From Bacteroidales bacterium UBA4231 (GTDB lineage: Bacteria > Bacteroidota > Bacteroidia > Bacteroidales > UBA932), in NCBI GenBank assembly GCA_002396335.1, contig DGXN01000014.1, positions 5,146-16,032 of the forward strand: a DNA stretch of 10,887 nt. The letters run 5' to 3'. Shown in pieces: positions 1 to 7,661 of the stretch (its first letter is position 1; each line of letters begins with the position of its first letter). The position numbers and the translations under genes were made by a program. Below the pieces are notes generated by a model, which made no database searches, was not told the DNA's origin, and was given only the letters and a program-made list of their open reading frames with translations.

Positions 1-134
1 AGATCAAGAGGAAGCACGCTTATCACAGCCACATCCTCACCAAGAAGACCAAGAAACAGAAACGCAACCTGGATCACTTCGCTATCCTCGAGAAAGACGA
101 CGTGCGCCGCGTAAAGGAACTCCTGGTCCTCTAA
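1..134 (+). CDS. rpmI: 50S ribosomal protein L35 (bL35), 3' part
   Basis: This is the C-terminal part of bL35, a small basic protein of the large ribosomal subunit. The reading frame begins at base 3 and runs 43 codons to the TAA at 132-134; the start lies outside the window. The visible peptide opens IKRKHAYHSHILTKKTKKQK, the lysine- and histidine-rich core typical of L35, and ends in an acidic/basic tail closing with VKELLVL. The next gene, 81 bases downstream, encodes L20, which matches the widespread infC-rpmI-rplT order, so infC probably lies just upstream (inference). No terminator is visible between this gene and rplT. Confidence 0.93.
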   Translation, partial: IKRKHAYHSHILTKKTKKQKRNLDHFAILEKDDVRRVKELLVL

Positions 135-200
135 GAAATTTTAATGTTTAACTGGAACGCAGTCGGAAAGCGCACGCGCAAGACGTGCCACTGCCTCCAA

Positions 201-211
201 AAAAAGTAAAA
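201..211 (+). promoter_or_regulatory. A-rich translation leader of rplT
   Basis: AAAAAGTAAAA occupies positions -15 to -5 relative to the rplT ATG. There is no Shine-Dalgarno sequence. The same 11-mer sits at exactly the same distance before rpmB (1931-1941). Bacteroidota are known to use A-rich, SD-independent initiation regions, so this probably acts as an initiation enhancer (inference). Confidence 0.5.
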
Positions 212-215
212 AAAC

Positions 216-560
216 ATGCCTAGATCAGTTAACTCTGTAGCCTCCAGGGCACGCCGCAAGAAGATTCTCTCCAGAACCCGCGGCAACTTCCTGTCCCGCA
301 AGAATGTCTGGACAGTCGCAAAGAACACCTACGAGAAAGGTCTCACCTACGCCTACCGCGACCGCAAGGCCAAGAAGCACGAATTCCGCTCCCTGTGGAT
401 CCAGCGTATCAACGCTGCCGCCCGTCAGTACGGCCTCACCTATTCCCAGCTTATGGGACGTCTCGCCAAGCAGAACATCGGCCTCAACCGCAAAGTTCTC
501 GCAGACCTTGCTATGAACAATCCTCAGGCTTTTGAGGCTATTGTGAACTCTGTCAAGTAG
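216..560 (+). CDS. rplT: 50S ribosomal protein L20 (bL20)
   Basis: The 114-aa product is a large-subunit protein that binds 23S rRNA and is needed for early 50S assembly. Full family length is present. The N-terminal arm (1-60) is strongly basic and includes [13 protein letters not shown] at 11-23. The C-terminal globular part holds the family-typical [22 protein letters not shown] stretch around 72-93, followed by [18 protein letters not shown]. The ATG at 216 gives the canonical [14 protein letters not shown] start and follows an A-rich leader without a Shine-Dalgarno sequence. It follows rpmI and precedes lepB by only 9 bases, so the three are probably cotranscribed. In many bacteria L20 represses its own operon by binding the leader; I see no obvious mimic of the rRNA site in the 81-base gap. 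Confidence 0.97.
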   Translation: MPRSVNSVASRARRKKILSRTRGNFLSRKNVWTVAKNTYEKGLTYAYRDRKAKKHEFRSLWIQRINAAARQYGLTYSQLMGRLAKQNIGLNRKVLADLAMNNPQAFEAIVNSVK

Positions 561-569
561 TTTTGCCCT

Positions 570-1925
570 GTGAGCTGGAAGGATATCATCCAAAACAAGT
601 GGTTTAAGCTGGGATTCTGGTCCCTGCTCTATATCGCATGGGTGATCTGGCTCGGAAACTATTGGTGGCTCCTCGGCCTCGGCATCATCTTCGACCTCAT
701 TGTCACCAAGAAGGTCAAGTGGCTCTTCTGGAAGAAAGAGTACGCCCCCGGGGAAAAGCACAACGTATGGCTGGACTGGCTGGACGCCATCATCTTCGCC
801 GTAGTGGTTGTCACTTTCATCAATATTTTCTTCTTCCAGGCCTTCAAGATTCCTTCCTCGTCCATGGAAAGCAGTCTGTATACCGGAGACCATCTGTTCG
901 TATCCAAACTCACTTACGGACCCCGTCTTCCCCAGACGCCCCTCACCATTCCTTTTACGCACAACCGGGCTTTCGGCCATGAGTCGTATTCCACGCTCAT
1001 CCAGAACAAGTACCGCAGGCTCAAAGGATTCCGTGAGGTCCAGCGTGGAGACATCGTGGTTTTCGGCTTCCCCAACGGTGATACTGTCCTGACCCGCCGC
1101 CCCGCAGACGACTATTACGCCTGGGTGCGCACTTACGGCAGGTCAAAGACCATCGCCCAGTTCGGCCCCGTCATCGTCCGTCCCGCCGACAAAAAGGATC
1201 ACTACGTCAAGCGCTGCGTCGCCGTTGCAGGTGACACGCTGGAAGTGAAGGACGGCCTGGTGTGGGTGAACGGAGTCAAGGAACCCGACTATCCCGGACG
1301 CCAGCTCACGTATGAGGTCATAACTACCGGTTCCCGTATCAACACGCTCAAGCTGGAGCAGTTGGGACTCAATCTTTCGGAACTGTATTTCGACGCGCAT
1401 CTTCCCGGTTATCCGATGATGCCCCTCACTGCCGAAATGCTGGAAAAAGTGAAAGGAATGAGTTCTGTCGTGGAAGTAAGGCCCAATCTGGAGCAGTATC
1501 CTTCCACCGCCACGGAAAGCAGCATCTTCCCCTTTACCGGGAAAACCCGCTGGACGTGCGACTACTTCGGCCCGCTGTGGATTCCTGAAAAGGGCGCTAC
1601 AGTGGAGCTTACCCGGGAGAATCTCCCCCTGTACGAGCGCATCATCCGTGACTATGAGCACAACACCCTCGAAGTCACCTCCGATGCCATCCTCGTGAAC
1701 GGGCAGCCGGCTTCGACGTACACATTCAAGCAAGACTACTACTTCATGATGGGTGACAACCGTCACAATTCCCTGGATTCCCGCTACTGGGGATTCGTTC
1801 CGGAAGACCATATCGTCGGTTCGCCCTCCATCATCTGGCTTTCGACAGATTCGTCAAAAAGCTTCCCCAAAAGCATCCGGTGGAAACGGTTCCTCAAACT
1901 CGTCACCACCCCCAAAAACAAGTAA
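570..1925 (+). CDS. lepB: Signal peptidase I with large internal insertion
   Basis: The 451-aa product is a membrane serine/lysine protease that cleaves signal peptides from Sec- and Tat-exported proteins on the outer face of the inner membrane. Hydrophobic segments lie at about 16-45 (long enough for two passes) and 71-92. The catalytic serine is Ser98 in IPSSSM, and the general-base lysine is Lys214 in HYVKR, followed by the GDTLEV strand. The box-E motif [11 protein letters not shown] is at 395-405, followed by [12 protein letters not shown]. About 150 residues (roughly 235-385) separate the Lys box from box E, making the protein much longer than the 324-aa E. coli enzyme; long versions are usual in Bacteroidota. 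A GTG start at 570 is chosen because the next in-frame ATG is Met99, inside the active site. The gene sits between rplT and rpmB, so secretion and ribosome synthesis may share a transcript. Confidence 0.95.
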   Translation: MSWKDIIQNKWFKLGFWSLLYIAWVIWLGNYWWLLGLGIIFDLIVTKKVKWLFWKKEYAPGEKHNVWLDWLDAIIFAVVVVTFINIFFFQAFKIPSSSMESSLYTGDHLFVSKLTYGPRLPQTPLTIPFTHNRAFGHESYSTLIQNKYRRLKGFREVQRGDIVVFGFPNGDTVLTRRPADDYYAWVRTYGRSKTIAQFGPVIVRPADKKDHYVKRCVAVAGDTLEVKDGLVWVNGVKEPDYPGRQLTYEVITTGSRINTLKLEQLGLNLSELYFDAHLPGYPMMPLTAEMLEKVKGMSSVVEVRPNLEQYPSTATESSIFPFTGKTRWTCDYFGPLWIPEKGATVELTRENLPLYERIIRDYEHNTLEVTSDAILVNGQPASTYTFKQDYYFMMGDNRHNSLDSRYWGFVPEDHIVGSPSIIWLSTDSSKSFPKSIRWKRFLKLVTTPKNK

Positions 1926-1930
1926 CAATT

Positions 1931-1941
1931 AAAAAGTAAAA
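1931..1941 (+). promoter_or_regulatory. A-rich translation leader of rpmB
   Basis: AAAAAGTAAAA occupies -15 to -5 relative to the rpmB ATG, identical in sequence and spacing to the element before rplT. No Shine-Dalgarno sequence is present in the 20-base gap after lepB. A role in translation initiation is inferred from the known A-richness of Bacteroidota start regions. Confidence 0.5.
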
Positions 1942-1945
1942 TATT

Positions 1946-2188
1946 ATGTCAAAGGTTTGTCAGATAACCGGTAGGAAGAGAATGATCGGCAACAACGTCG
2001 CCCATTCCAAGCTGCGCACCAAGCGTGACTTCTCCCTCAATCTCAAGACCAAGAAATTCTGGTCTGAATCCGAACAGCGTTTCGTCACTCTGAAAGTGAC
2101 CACCAAGGGTATGCGCATCATCGAGAAAAACGGTCTCGACGCCGCCCTCAAGGCCGCTCAGGAGAAAGGATACGTAAGCCTTGTTTAA
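1946..2188 (+). CDS. rpmB: 50S ribosomal protein L28 (bL28)
   Basis: The 80-aa product is a small large-subunit protein. The opening MSKVCQITGRKRMIGNNVAH is diagnostic of bL28 (the C-Q-I/V-T-G-K/R start followed by GNNVSHS-like residues). It continues with KRDFSLNLKTKKFW and ends in the family's basic TTKGMRIIEKNGLDAAL helix. Only one cysteine (Cys5) is present, so this is the form that does not bind zinc. The start is unambiguous. It lies 20 bases after lepB and 21 bases before rpmG; the rpmB-rpmG-DUF4295 order is characteristic of Bacteroidota. Confidence 0.97.
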   Translation: MSKVCQITGRKRMIGNNVAHSKLRTKRDFSLNLKTKKFWSESEQRFVTLKVTTKGMRIIEKNGLDAALKAAQEKGYVSLV

Positions 2189-2209
2189 CCCTTTAATCCT
2201 CTTACAATT

Positions 2210-2398
2210 ATGGCAAAGAAACAGAAAGGAAACAGGGTGCAGGTCATCCTGGAGTGCACGGAGCAGAAGGCCAGCGGTGTTCCCGGCATGTCCCGTTACA
2301 TCACCACCAAGAACAAGAAGAACACCCCCGACCGTCTTGAACGGATGAAGTACAACCCGTACCTCAAGAAAGTAACCCTCCACCGTGAGATTAAATAA
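2210..2398 (+). CDS. rpmG: 50S ribosomal protein L33 (bL33)
   Basis: The 62-aa product is a large-subunit protein near the tRNA exit site. The family pattern is visible: [12 protein letters not shown] at 9-20, [17 protein letters not shown] at about 28-44, and the closing [17 protein letters not shown]. Only one cysteine (Cys16) is present, so the paired CxxC knuckles of the zinc-binding form are absent. The ATG follows an AT-rich gap (TTACAATT) without a Shine-Dalgarno sequence. It is followed after 12 bases by the DUF4295 gene and is probably cotranscribed with rpmB. Confidence 0.97.
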   Translation: MAKKQKGNRVQVILECTEQKASGVPGMSRYITTKNKKNTPDRLERMKYNPYLKKVTLHREIK

Positions 2399-2410
2399 AC
2401 GATTTGAACT

Positions 2411-2569
2411 ATGGCAAAGAAAGCAGTTGCAACCTTCGATGCAAAAGCCGGTGCAAAGCACATGGTGAAGGTAATCCGCATGGAAAAGAGCCCCAAGACC
2501 GGTGCCTACGTTTTCGTAGAGCAGCTGGTGGAAGAGGGTAAAGAGAAAGAATTCTTCAACAAGAAATAA
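2411..2569 (+). CDS. DUF4295 small basic protein, ribosome-associated
   Basis: This is a 52-aa lysine-rich protein starting MAKKAVATFDAKAGAKHMVK and ending in EEGKEKEFFNKK. The sequence, size and position directly after rpmB-rpmG match the Bacteroidota-restricted DUF4295 family. From memory, a cryo-EM structure of a Flavobacterium ribosome described a small lineage-specific large-subunit protein (bL38) that may be this family; I cannot confirm the equivalence here. Basic charge, a ribosomal-protein-like MAKK start and operon context all support a ribosomal role (inference). It lies 12 bases after rpmG and 18 bases before the terminator, so it is the last gene of the ribosomal block. Confidence 0.87.
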   Translation: MAKKAVATFDAKAGAKHMVKVIRMEKSPKTGAYVFVEQLVEEGKEKEFFNKK

Positions 2570-2587
2570 TTCTTTCCTGAGTTACTC

Positions 2588-2617
2588 AAAACCGTCCTTG
2601 CTAAAGGGCGGTTTTTT
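2588..2617 (+). terminator. Intrinsic terminator after the DUF4295 gene
   Basis: A 12-bp stem has left arm AAAACCGTCCTT (2588-2599), loop GCTA (2600-2603) and right arm AAGGGCGGTTTT (2604-2615), with one T-G wobble pair. It runs into six T residues at 2612-2617. It begins 19 bases after the DUF4295 stop and ends 18 bases before the ftsY ATG. The opposite strand also carries an A/T flank, so it could work weakly in the other direction. Confidence 0.88.
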
Positions 2618-2628
2618 GTGTATATTTG
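2597..2628 (+). promoter_or_regulatory. Bacteroidota-type promoter of ftsY
   Basis: The -7 element TATATTTG (2621-2628) matches TAnnTTTG exactly. A -33 element CTTG (2597-2600, one mismatch to TTTG) lies 20 bases upstream, the same spacing as the promoter at 9788-9819. Transcription would start around 2633-2636, almost on the ftsY ATG at 2635, implying a leaderless or nearly leaderless mRNA. The -33 box lies inside the preceding terminator hairpin. Confidence 0.6.
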
Positions 2629-2634
2629 CAGTCT

Positions 2635-3558
2635 ATGGGAATATTTGACAAAGGCGTTAAGAAAACCAATCTGAACTTTTTCCAAAAGCTCGGAAGGGCC
2701 ATTACCGGCAAGTCCAAAGTGGATGAGGATGTCCTGGACGCACTGGAGGAGGCGCTCCTGGGTTCCGATATGGGCGTAGACACCACCCTCAAACTCATCG
2801 AAAACATCGAGGACCGTGTCCAGAAAGACAAATACGTGGACATGGAGGAACTGGTCGCCCTGATCCGGGACGAGATCGCCAATCTCATGGGCGACGATGC
2901 CCCCGTCCAGCCCTTCGACTTCTCGAAGAAACCCTACATCATGCTCATCGTGGGCGTAAACGGCGTAGGGAAGACCACCACCATCGGCAAACTGGCCGCC
3001 ATGCTTCGCGCCCAGGGCAAGAAAGTGGTCATCGGAGCGGCCGACACTTTCCGCGCCGCCGCCGTGGAGCAGCTCACCGTCTGGGCCGACCGCTCCGGCG
3101 CCGACCTCGTCAAACAGCCCATGGGGGCCGACCCTGCCTCCGTCGCCTTCGACACCGTCAAGTCCGCCGTCGCCAAAGAGGCCGACGTTGTCCTGATTGA
3201 CACCGCCGGCCGCCTGCACAACCGGGTGGACCTGATGAACGAACTCACCAAAATCCGCAATGTCATCCGCCGCGTCGTGCCGGACGGGCCCCATGAGGTG
3301 CTGCTGGTACTGGACGGCTCCACCGGCCAGAATGCCTTCATCCAGGCCAAGGAGTTCTCCCGTGCCACGGATGTCACGGCCCTTGCCGTCACCAAGCTGG
3401 ACGGCAGCGCCAAGGGCGGCGTGGTCGTGGGGATTGTGGACAACTTCAAATTCCCCATCAAGTTCCTGGGCATCGGCGAAGGAATCGATGACCTGAAAGT
3501 ATTTGACAAAAAGGCGTTCGTCGAGGCGCTTTTCAAACCGGAAGATATAGAAAAATAA
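2635..3558 (+). CDS. ftsY: Signal recognition particle receptor FtsY
   Basis: The 307-aa product is an SRP-family GTPase that docks the SRP-ribosome complex at the inner membrane. A short N domain (about 15-90) is followed by the G domain. The P-loop is GVNGVGKT (107-114). The SRP-GTPase insertion region carries ADTFRAAAVEQL (136-147), G3 is DTAGR (189-193), G4 is TKLD (253-256) with DGSAKGG, and the closing loop is GIGEGIDDL (279-287). The long acidic A domain of E. coli FtsY is missing, as in many bacteria; membrane binding would rest on the N-terminal helix. ATG 2635 is chosen over an in-frame TTG at 2626, because that TTG lies within the -7 box. It stands 3 bases before pheT. Confidence 0.97.
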   Translation: MGIFDKGVKKTNLNFFQKLGRAITGKSKVDEDVLDALEEALLGSDMGVDTTLKLIENIEDRVQKDKYVDMEELVALIRDEIANLMGDDAPVQPFDFSKKPYIMLIVGVNGVGKTTTIGKLAAMLRAQGKKVVIGAADTFRAAAVEQLTVWADRSGADLVKQPMGADPASVAFDTVKSAVAKEADVVLIDTAGRLHNRVDLMNELTKIRNVIRRVVPDGPHEVLLVLDGSTGQNAFIQAKEFSRATDVTALAVTKLDGSAKGGVVVGIVDNFKFPIKFLGIGEGIDDLKVFDKKAFVEALFKPEDIEK

Positions 3559-3561
3559 AAT

Positions 3562-5997
3562 ATGAAACTCAGTTACAATTGGCTCAAAACGTATCTTAAG
3601 TGCAACCTCACCCCGGACGAGGTGGCCCAGGCGATGACTTCTATCGGCATCGAAGTGGATTCCGTCCAGGTCCAGGACCTGGGACTGGACCATGTGGTCG
3701 TGGCGCAGGTCCTCACCTGCGAACCCCACCCGGACAGCGACCATCTGCACGTGACCATCGTGAATGACGGTTCCCCGGAGCCGGTCCAGGTGGTTTGCGG
3801 CGCACCCAATGTCGCAGCCGGTCAGAAGGTGCTCTTCGCCCAGCTGGGCGCCGTCCTTCCCGGAGACTTCAAGATCAAGAAGAGCAAGATCCGCGGCGTG
3901 GAAAGCTTCGGCATGATTTGCGCCGAAGACGAACTCGGCATCGGCACCAGCCATGCCGGCATCATGGTCCTTCCGGACAGCGCCGTCCCCGGCACTCCTG
4001 CCGAACAGTTCCTGGGCCTGGAGAAATCGGCCGTCATCGAATATGAAATCACGGCCAACCGCATTGACGCGGCGTCCCATATCGGCGTGGCAAGAGACCT
4101 GTACGGTTATCTTCGGAGCCGCGACATCCCCTGCGAGCTTTGCATCCCTTCCGTGGACGCTTTCCGCGAAGGCCCCGGTGAATCCATCCCCGTCGAGGTG
4201 CTGGACACGGCCGGCGCCCCCCGCTATACGGGTATCACGGTCAAGGGCGTGAAAGTGGCTCCCAGCCCCCAGTGGCTGCAGGAACGCCTGCTCTCGATCG
4301 GCCTCAAGCCCATCAACAACGTGGTGGACGTGTCCAACTTCGTCCTCTTCGAGACCGGTCAGCCGCTGCATACCTTCGACGCCGCCAAGATCGCGGGCGG
4401 AAAGGTCATCGTACGCCGCGCCGGGGAAGGGGAGCTGATCCGCACCCTGGACGGTGTAGAACGTAAGCTCGCCTCCTGCGACATGGTCATCGCCAATGCC
4501 GAAGGTCCCATGTGCATCGCCGGCGTGTTCGGCGGAGAGGACTCCGGCGTGTCGGACAGCACCGTGGACGTCTTCATCGAGGGTGCCTACTTCGACCCTG
4601 TCTCCATCCGCAAGACGGCCAAGAGCCAGACCCTTTCCACCGACGCCAGCTTCCGTTTCGAGCGTGGCGCAGACCCTGAAGCCGCCCTGTATGCCGCCAA
4701 GCGTGCCGCCCTCCTGATCCTGGAAGTCGCAGGCGGCGAGGTGGTCGGCAAGGTCCGCGAGGTGTATCCGAATCCCATCGGCCGTGCCCGGATCCAGCTG
4801 GACTACAAGCGCATCCAGCACTTCATCGGCAAGGAAATCGGCAGCGCCACCATTGAGAAAATCCTCGAAGGCCTCAATTACCAATTCATTGAAAAGCAAG
4901 CCGACGGTGCCCTCGTGGCCGCCCCTACCTATATGGTCGACGTAACCCGCGAATGCGACGTCGTGGAGGAAATCCTCCGCATCTACGGCTACAACAACAT
5001 CGAACTTCCCCGGAACCTCCGGATGAGCGTGAATCCTTCCCGCCAGCCGGAGCCGGAAGCCATCCGCAATGCCATCTCCAACTGGCTCGCGGCCAACGGC
5101 TTTGTGGAGACCATGAACAACTCCCTCACCAAGGAGGATTACTACACCAACCTGGAAACCTTCCCCGCCAGCCGCTGCGTCCACATTGTGAACCCCCTGA
5201 GCCAGGACCTGAACGTCATGCGCCAGACCCTGCTCCTGAACGGACTGGAAGTGGTTTCCTACAACCTGAACCGCCAGGCCGTCTCGCTGAAGTTCTTCGA
5301 GTACGGTTCCGTCTATCAGCGCCTCCCCGAAGGCGACGGCACCACCCTCGCCAGCTATGAGGAACACCGCTGCTTCTCACTGTTTATGTCCGGCACTCCG
5401 GACAAAGTGTGGCGCAGCCCGGCCTCCAAGTCCAGCTTCTTCCAGCTCAAAGGCTATGTCGAGGCCTTGATGGCCCGTTACCGGATTGACGTCCAGACCC
5501 TCCAGATGGGCTCCGCTCCCGCCGACCTCTTCTCCGAAGGCATCACCTACAGCCTGCCCGGCAAGGAACCCAAACTCCTGTGCACGGTGGGTACGCTGAA
5601 TCCTGCGCTTTGCAAGCGGTTCGGCGTCAAGCAGCCGGTCTTCGCCGCCGAAATCAACTGGGAGGTTCTGTTCACCCTCATCAAGCGGGACAAGTTCTCC
5701 TTCAAGGAACTGCCCAAGTTCCCGGAAGTCCGCCGCGACCTGGCCCTCCTCCTGGACGAATCCGTCGCTTACTCCGCCGTGCGTGCGTCGGCCCTCCGTG
5801 CCGGGAAGAAGCTCATCAAGAGCATTACCCTGTTCGACGTATACCGCGGTGAGAAGATTCCCGCCGGCAAGAAGCAGTATGCCCTGAATTTCGTTCTCCA
5901 GGATCCCGAACGCACCCTCACGGATGCCGACGTGGAGTCTTGCATGAACCGCGTCCTCACCGCCCTCCAGAACGAGCAGGGCGCCGTCCTCCGCTAG
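3562..5997 (+). CDS. pheT: Phenylalanyl-tRNA synthetase beta subunit
   Basis: The 811-aa product is the beta chain of the alpha2-beta2 enzyme that attaches phenylalanine to tRNA-Phe in the cytoplasm. Domains in order: an N-terminal segment; an EMAP-like tRNA-binding fold (about 39-150, with HPDSDHLHV at 56-64 and QVVCGAPNV at 76-84); the B3/4 editing domain (about 213-392, including NNVVDVSNF and the ASFRFERGADP motif); B5 (about 408-480, ending EILRIYGYNNI); a catalytic-like core; and a C-terminal FDX-ACB anticodon-binding domain (about 718-811, starting FKELPKFPEVRRDLAL). Length is normal and no disruption is seen. pheS is not adjacent and must be elsewhere. The start lies 3 bases after ftsY with an A-rich leader, and the stop codon directly abuts the next ATG, so expression is probably coupled both ways. 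Confidence 0.98.
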   Translation: MKLSYNWLKTYLKCNLTPDEVAQAMTSIGIEVDSVQVQDLGLDHVVVAQVLTCEPHPDSDHLHVTIVNDGSPEPVQVVCGAPNVAAGQKVLFAQLGAVLPGDFKIKKSKIRGVESFGMICAEDELGIGTSHAGIMVLPDSAVPGTPAEQFLGLEKSAVIEYEITANRIDAASHIGVARDLYGYLRSRDIPCELCIPSVDAFREGPGESIPVEVLDTAGAPRYTGITVKGVKVAPSPQWLQERLLSIGLKPINNVVDVSNFVLFETGQPLHTFDAAKIAGGKVIVRRAGEGELIRTLDGVERKLASCDMVIANAEGPMCIAGVFGGEDSGVSDSTVDVFIEGAYFDPVSIRKTAKSQTLSTDASFRFERGADPEAALYAAKRAALLILEVAGGEVVGKVREVYPNPIGRARIQLDYKRIQHFIGKEIGSATIEKILEGLNYQFIEKQADGALVAAPTYMVDVTRECDVVEEILRIYGYNNIELPRNLRMSVNPSRQPEPEAIRNAISNWLAANGFVETMNNSLTKEDYYTNLETFPASRCVHIVNPLSQDLNVMRQTLLLNGLEVVSYNLNRQAVSLKFFEYGSVYQRLPEGDGTTLASYEEHRCFSLFMSGTPDKVWRSPASKSSFFQLKGYVEALMARYRIDVQTLQMGSAPADLFSEGITYSLPGKEPKLLCTVGTLNPALCKRFGVKQPVFAAEINWEVLFTLIKRDKFSFKELPKFPEVRRDLALLLDESVAYSAVRASALRAGKKLIKSITLFDVYRGEKIPAGKKQYALNFVLQDPERTLTDADVESCMNRVLTALQNEQGAVLR

Positions 5998-6489
5998 ATG
6001 CGCAGATGCCTTCATATCGCCCTGGTTCTCCTGCTCGCGACAGCGTGCGGCCCCCGCACCATTTCCCGCGAAGACATGGAGAACATCCTCTACGACATCC
6101 TGATCCAGGAACAGCAGATCCGTCAGGACCGGGATCTCAAGAGGATCGCGGACACCTCCCTCGTGTATGAAGGCATTTTCCGGAAATACGGCTACTCCAC
6201 GCCCGACTATCTCCACACCCTCCCGGAATACCTGGAAGAGTCGGAGAAGATGGAAAAACTGATGGGCAGCGTCGCCGAGCGCCTGGAAGCCGAGTCCAAG
6301 CTGGTCTCCGCCGAGGTCGACGCCGAAACCTGGCGCAACCGCTTCCTCCGGATCTACGGCATGACTCCCGACACCACCCGTCGGCCCAAACTGCCGGAAA
6401 GAGCCGTGGACACCCTCCGCATCCGTTTTATGGATGACTCTGTCCAGATGGTCTATCCGGCTGACACCCTCCAAGTTCCCTTCCAATGA
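5998..6489 (+). CDS. DUF4296-type lipoprotein
   Basis: This 163-aa protein has a short lipoprotein signal: MRRC, a hydrophobic core, and a lipobox-like ATAC with the acceptor Cys17. The mature part is helical and charged; ILYDILIQEQQIRQDRDLKR (30-49), VYEGIFRKYGYSTPDYLHTL (56-75) and EESEKMEKLMGSVAERLEAE (80-99) match the DUF4296 pattern known from Bacteroidota lipoproteins. The role of the family is not established. It should be lipid-anchored in the cell envelope. The ATG follows the pheT stop codon with no gap, and its TGA overlaps the next ATG (ATGA at 6486-6489). The tail beyond about residue 120 (TPDTTRRPKLPERAVDTL...) looks disordered. Family membership is by recognition of the pattern only. 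Confidence 0.78.
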   Translation: MRRCLHIALVLLLATACGPRTISREDMENILYDILIQEQQIRQDRDLKRIADTSLVYEGIFRKYGYSTPDYLHTLPEYLEESEKMEKLMGSVAERLEAESKLVSAEVDAETWRNRFLRIYGMTPDTTRRPKLPERAVDTLRIRFMDDSVQMVYPADTLQVPFQ

Positions 6490-7661
6490 AACGCTATACC
6501 GCCCAGTACGTCTATACCCTGACCACCCGTGAGCCGCTTCGCAACGCTTTTGTCGAAGTGGACGGCGACGGCACCCTTGCCCGTGTCGGCCTCTGCGCCC
6601 CGGGAGAAAAGGTGGAGGAAGGCGCCCTGGCCCCGGGCTTCGTGAACGCCCACTGCCATGTGGAACTGTCCTACATGAAAGGCCTCTTCCGGAAGGGGAC
6701 GGGCATGGCCGGTTTCATCGACCAGATCAACGCCCTCCGCGACACCTCCTCCTTGGAAAAGAAAGTGGCGGACCTCAGGGACGCCATGGACGCCCTCTGG
6801 GCACAAGGCGTAGACGCCATGGCCGATATCTCCAACTGCGACGATTCCTTCGCCGTCAAGGCCTCGCATCCCATGTACACCCGCACCTTCCTGGAGGTGT
6901 TCGGCGCAGATCCTGCGGACTGTTCCGCCGTCATGGCGGGTGTCCGCGCCTTGCAGCAAAAAGCCCGTGCACTGGGCCTCGACGCGGCTCCTACGCCCCA
7001 TTCCTGCTATACGATGAGTCCGGAACTGGTATCGGCCTCCTCCGTGGCGGGGCTGGAAAGCGGATTCCTGTCTTTTCACAGCGAAGAGTCGGACGAGGAG
7101 GAGCAGATGATGCGTTACGGCAGCGGCCCCATGTGGGACAACCGCGTCCGGAACGGCATTCCCACACCGCCTGTTACCGGCACTTCCTCCCTTGAATACT
7201 TCCTGTCCCGCCTGGTCGCCGGCGGTCTTGAAACGCCCGTTTCCGGCCATGTGCTCCTGGTGCATGAATGCAGCCTGACGGAAGAAGGCGCCCGGATGGC
7301 CCGGGAGGTCCTGCAGGAACCCTTCATTGCGGTCTGTCCGCTTTCCAACAAGTTCATTCACAATACCTTGCCGCCTATTCCTGTCATACGGGATTCCGGC
7401 ATTCCCATCTGCGTGGGAACGGATTCCCTCTCCTCCAACGACAACCTGTGCATGGTGGATGAGCTCCGCTGTCTCCAGGAAGCCTTCCCGGAAGTGAGTC
7501 TCGGTGAACTGCTGGAATGGGCCTGCCTGAACGGCGCCCGTTTCCTCGGAAAAGACAGCGTACTGGGTACGCTGGAACCCGGCAAAAAGTCCGGTGTCGT
7601 CCGGATTACCGGCATCGTTGACGGGAAGCTGACCCCTTCCGCTAAATCCATTCGCCTATGA
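6486..7661 (+). CDS. Metal-dependent amidohydrolase (ATZ/TRZ or aminofutalosine deaminase-like)
   Basis: This 391-aa cytosolic hydrolase is of the amidohydrolase superfamily. Metal-site residues are in the expected order: HCH (His56 and His58) in PGFVNAHCHVELS, His198 in SFHSEES, His260 in VLLVHE and Asp313 in GTDSLSSND. PTPHSCYTMSPE (169-180) and CPLSNKF (284-290) resemble substrate-site segments of the guanine deaminase, chlorohydrolase and aminofutalosine deaminase branch. An aminofutalosine or other nucleoside/base deaminase role is possible, but nothing here fixes the substrate. A composite N- and C-terminal beta-sandwich around the barrel is suggested by the AFVEVDGDGTLARVG and GTLEPGKKSGVVRI ends. 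It overlaps the genes on both sides by 4 bases, implying translational coupling with the lipoprotein and the radical SAM enzyme. Confidence 0.88.
   Translation: MKRYTAQYVYTLTTREPLRNAFVEVDGDGTLARVGLCAPGEKVEEGALAPGFVNAHCHVELSYMKGLFRKGTGMAGFIDQINALRDTSSLEKKVADLRDAMDALWAQGVDAMADISNCDDSFAVKASHPMYTRTFLEVFGADPADCSAVMAGVRALQQKARALGLDAAPTPHSCYTMSPELVSASSVAGLESGFLSFHSEESDEEEQMMRYGSGPMWDNRVRNGIPTPPVTGTSSLEYFLSRLVAGGLETPVSGHVLLVHECSLTEEGARMAREVLQEPFIAVCPLSNKFIHNTLPPIPVIRDSGIPICVGTDSLSSNDNLCMVDELRCLQEAFPEVSLGELLEWACLNGARFLGKDSVLGTLEPGKKSGVVRITGIVDGKLTPSAKSIRL

Noticed and set aside
135..215. Regulatory RNA or L20-binding leader between rpmI and rplT
   Set aside because: Only weak, short complementarities are visible; nothing that resembles the known L20 operator folds.
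225..980. Minus-strand open frame of 251 codons opposite rplT and lepB
   Set aside because: Shadow of two certain + strand genes; no family resemblance.
2506..5367. Very long minus-strand open frame (about 950 codons) across ftsY and pheT
   Set aside because: It is antisense to two certain genes, has a low-complexity Gly/Val/Asp/His-rich composition caused by the GC-rich codon use of the + strand, and shows no recognisable domain.
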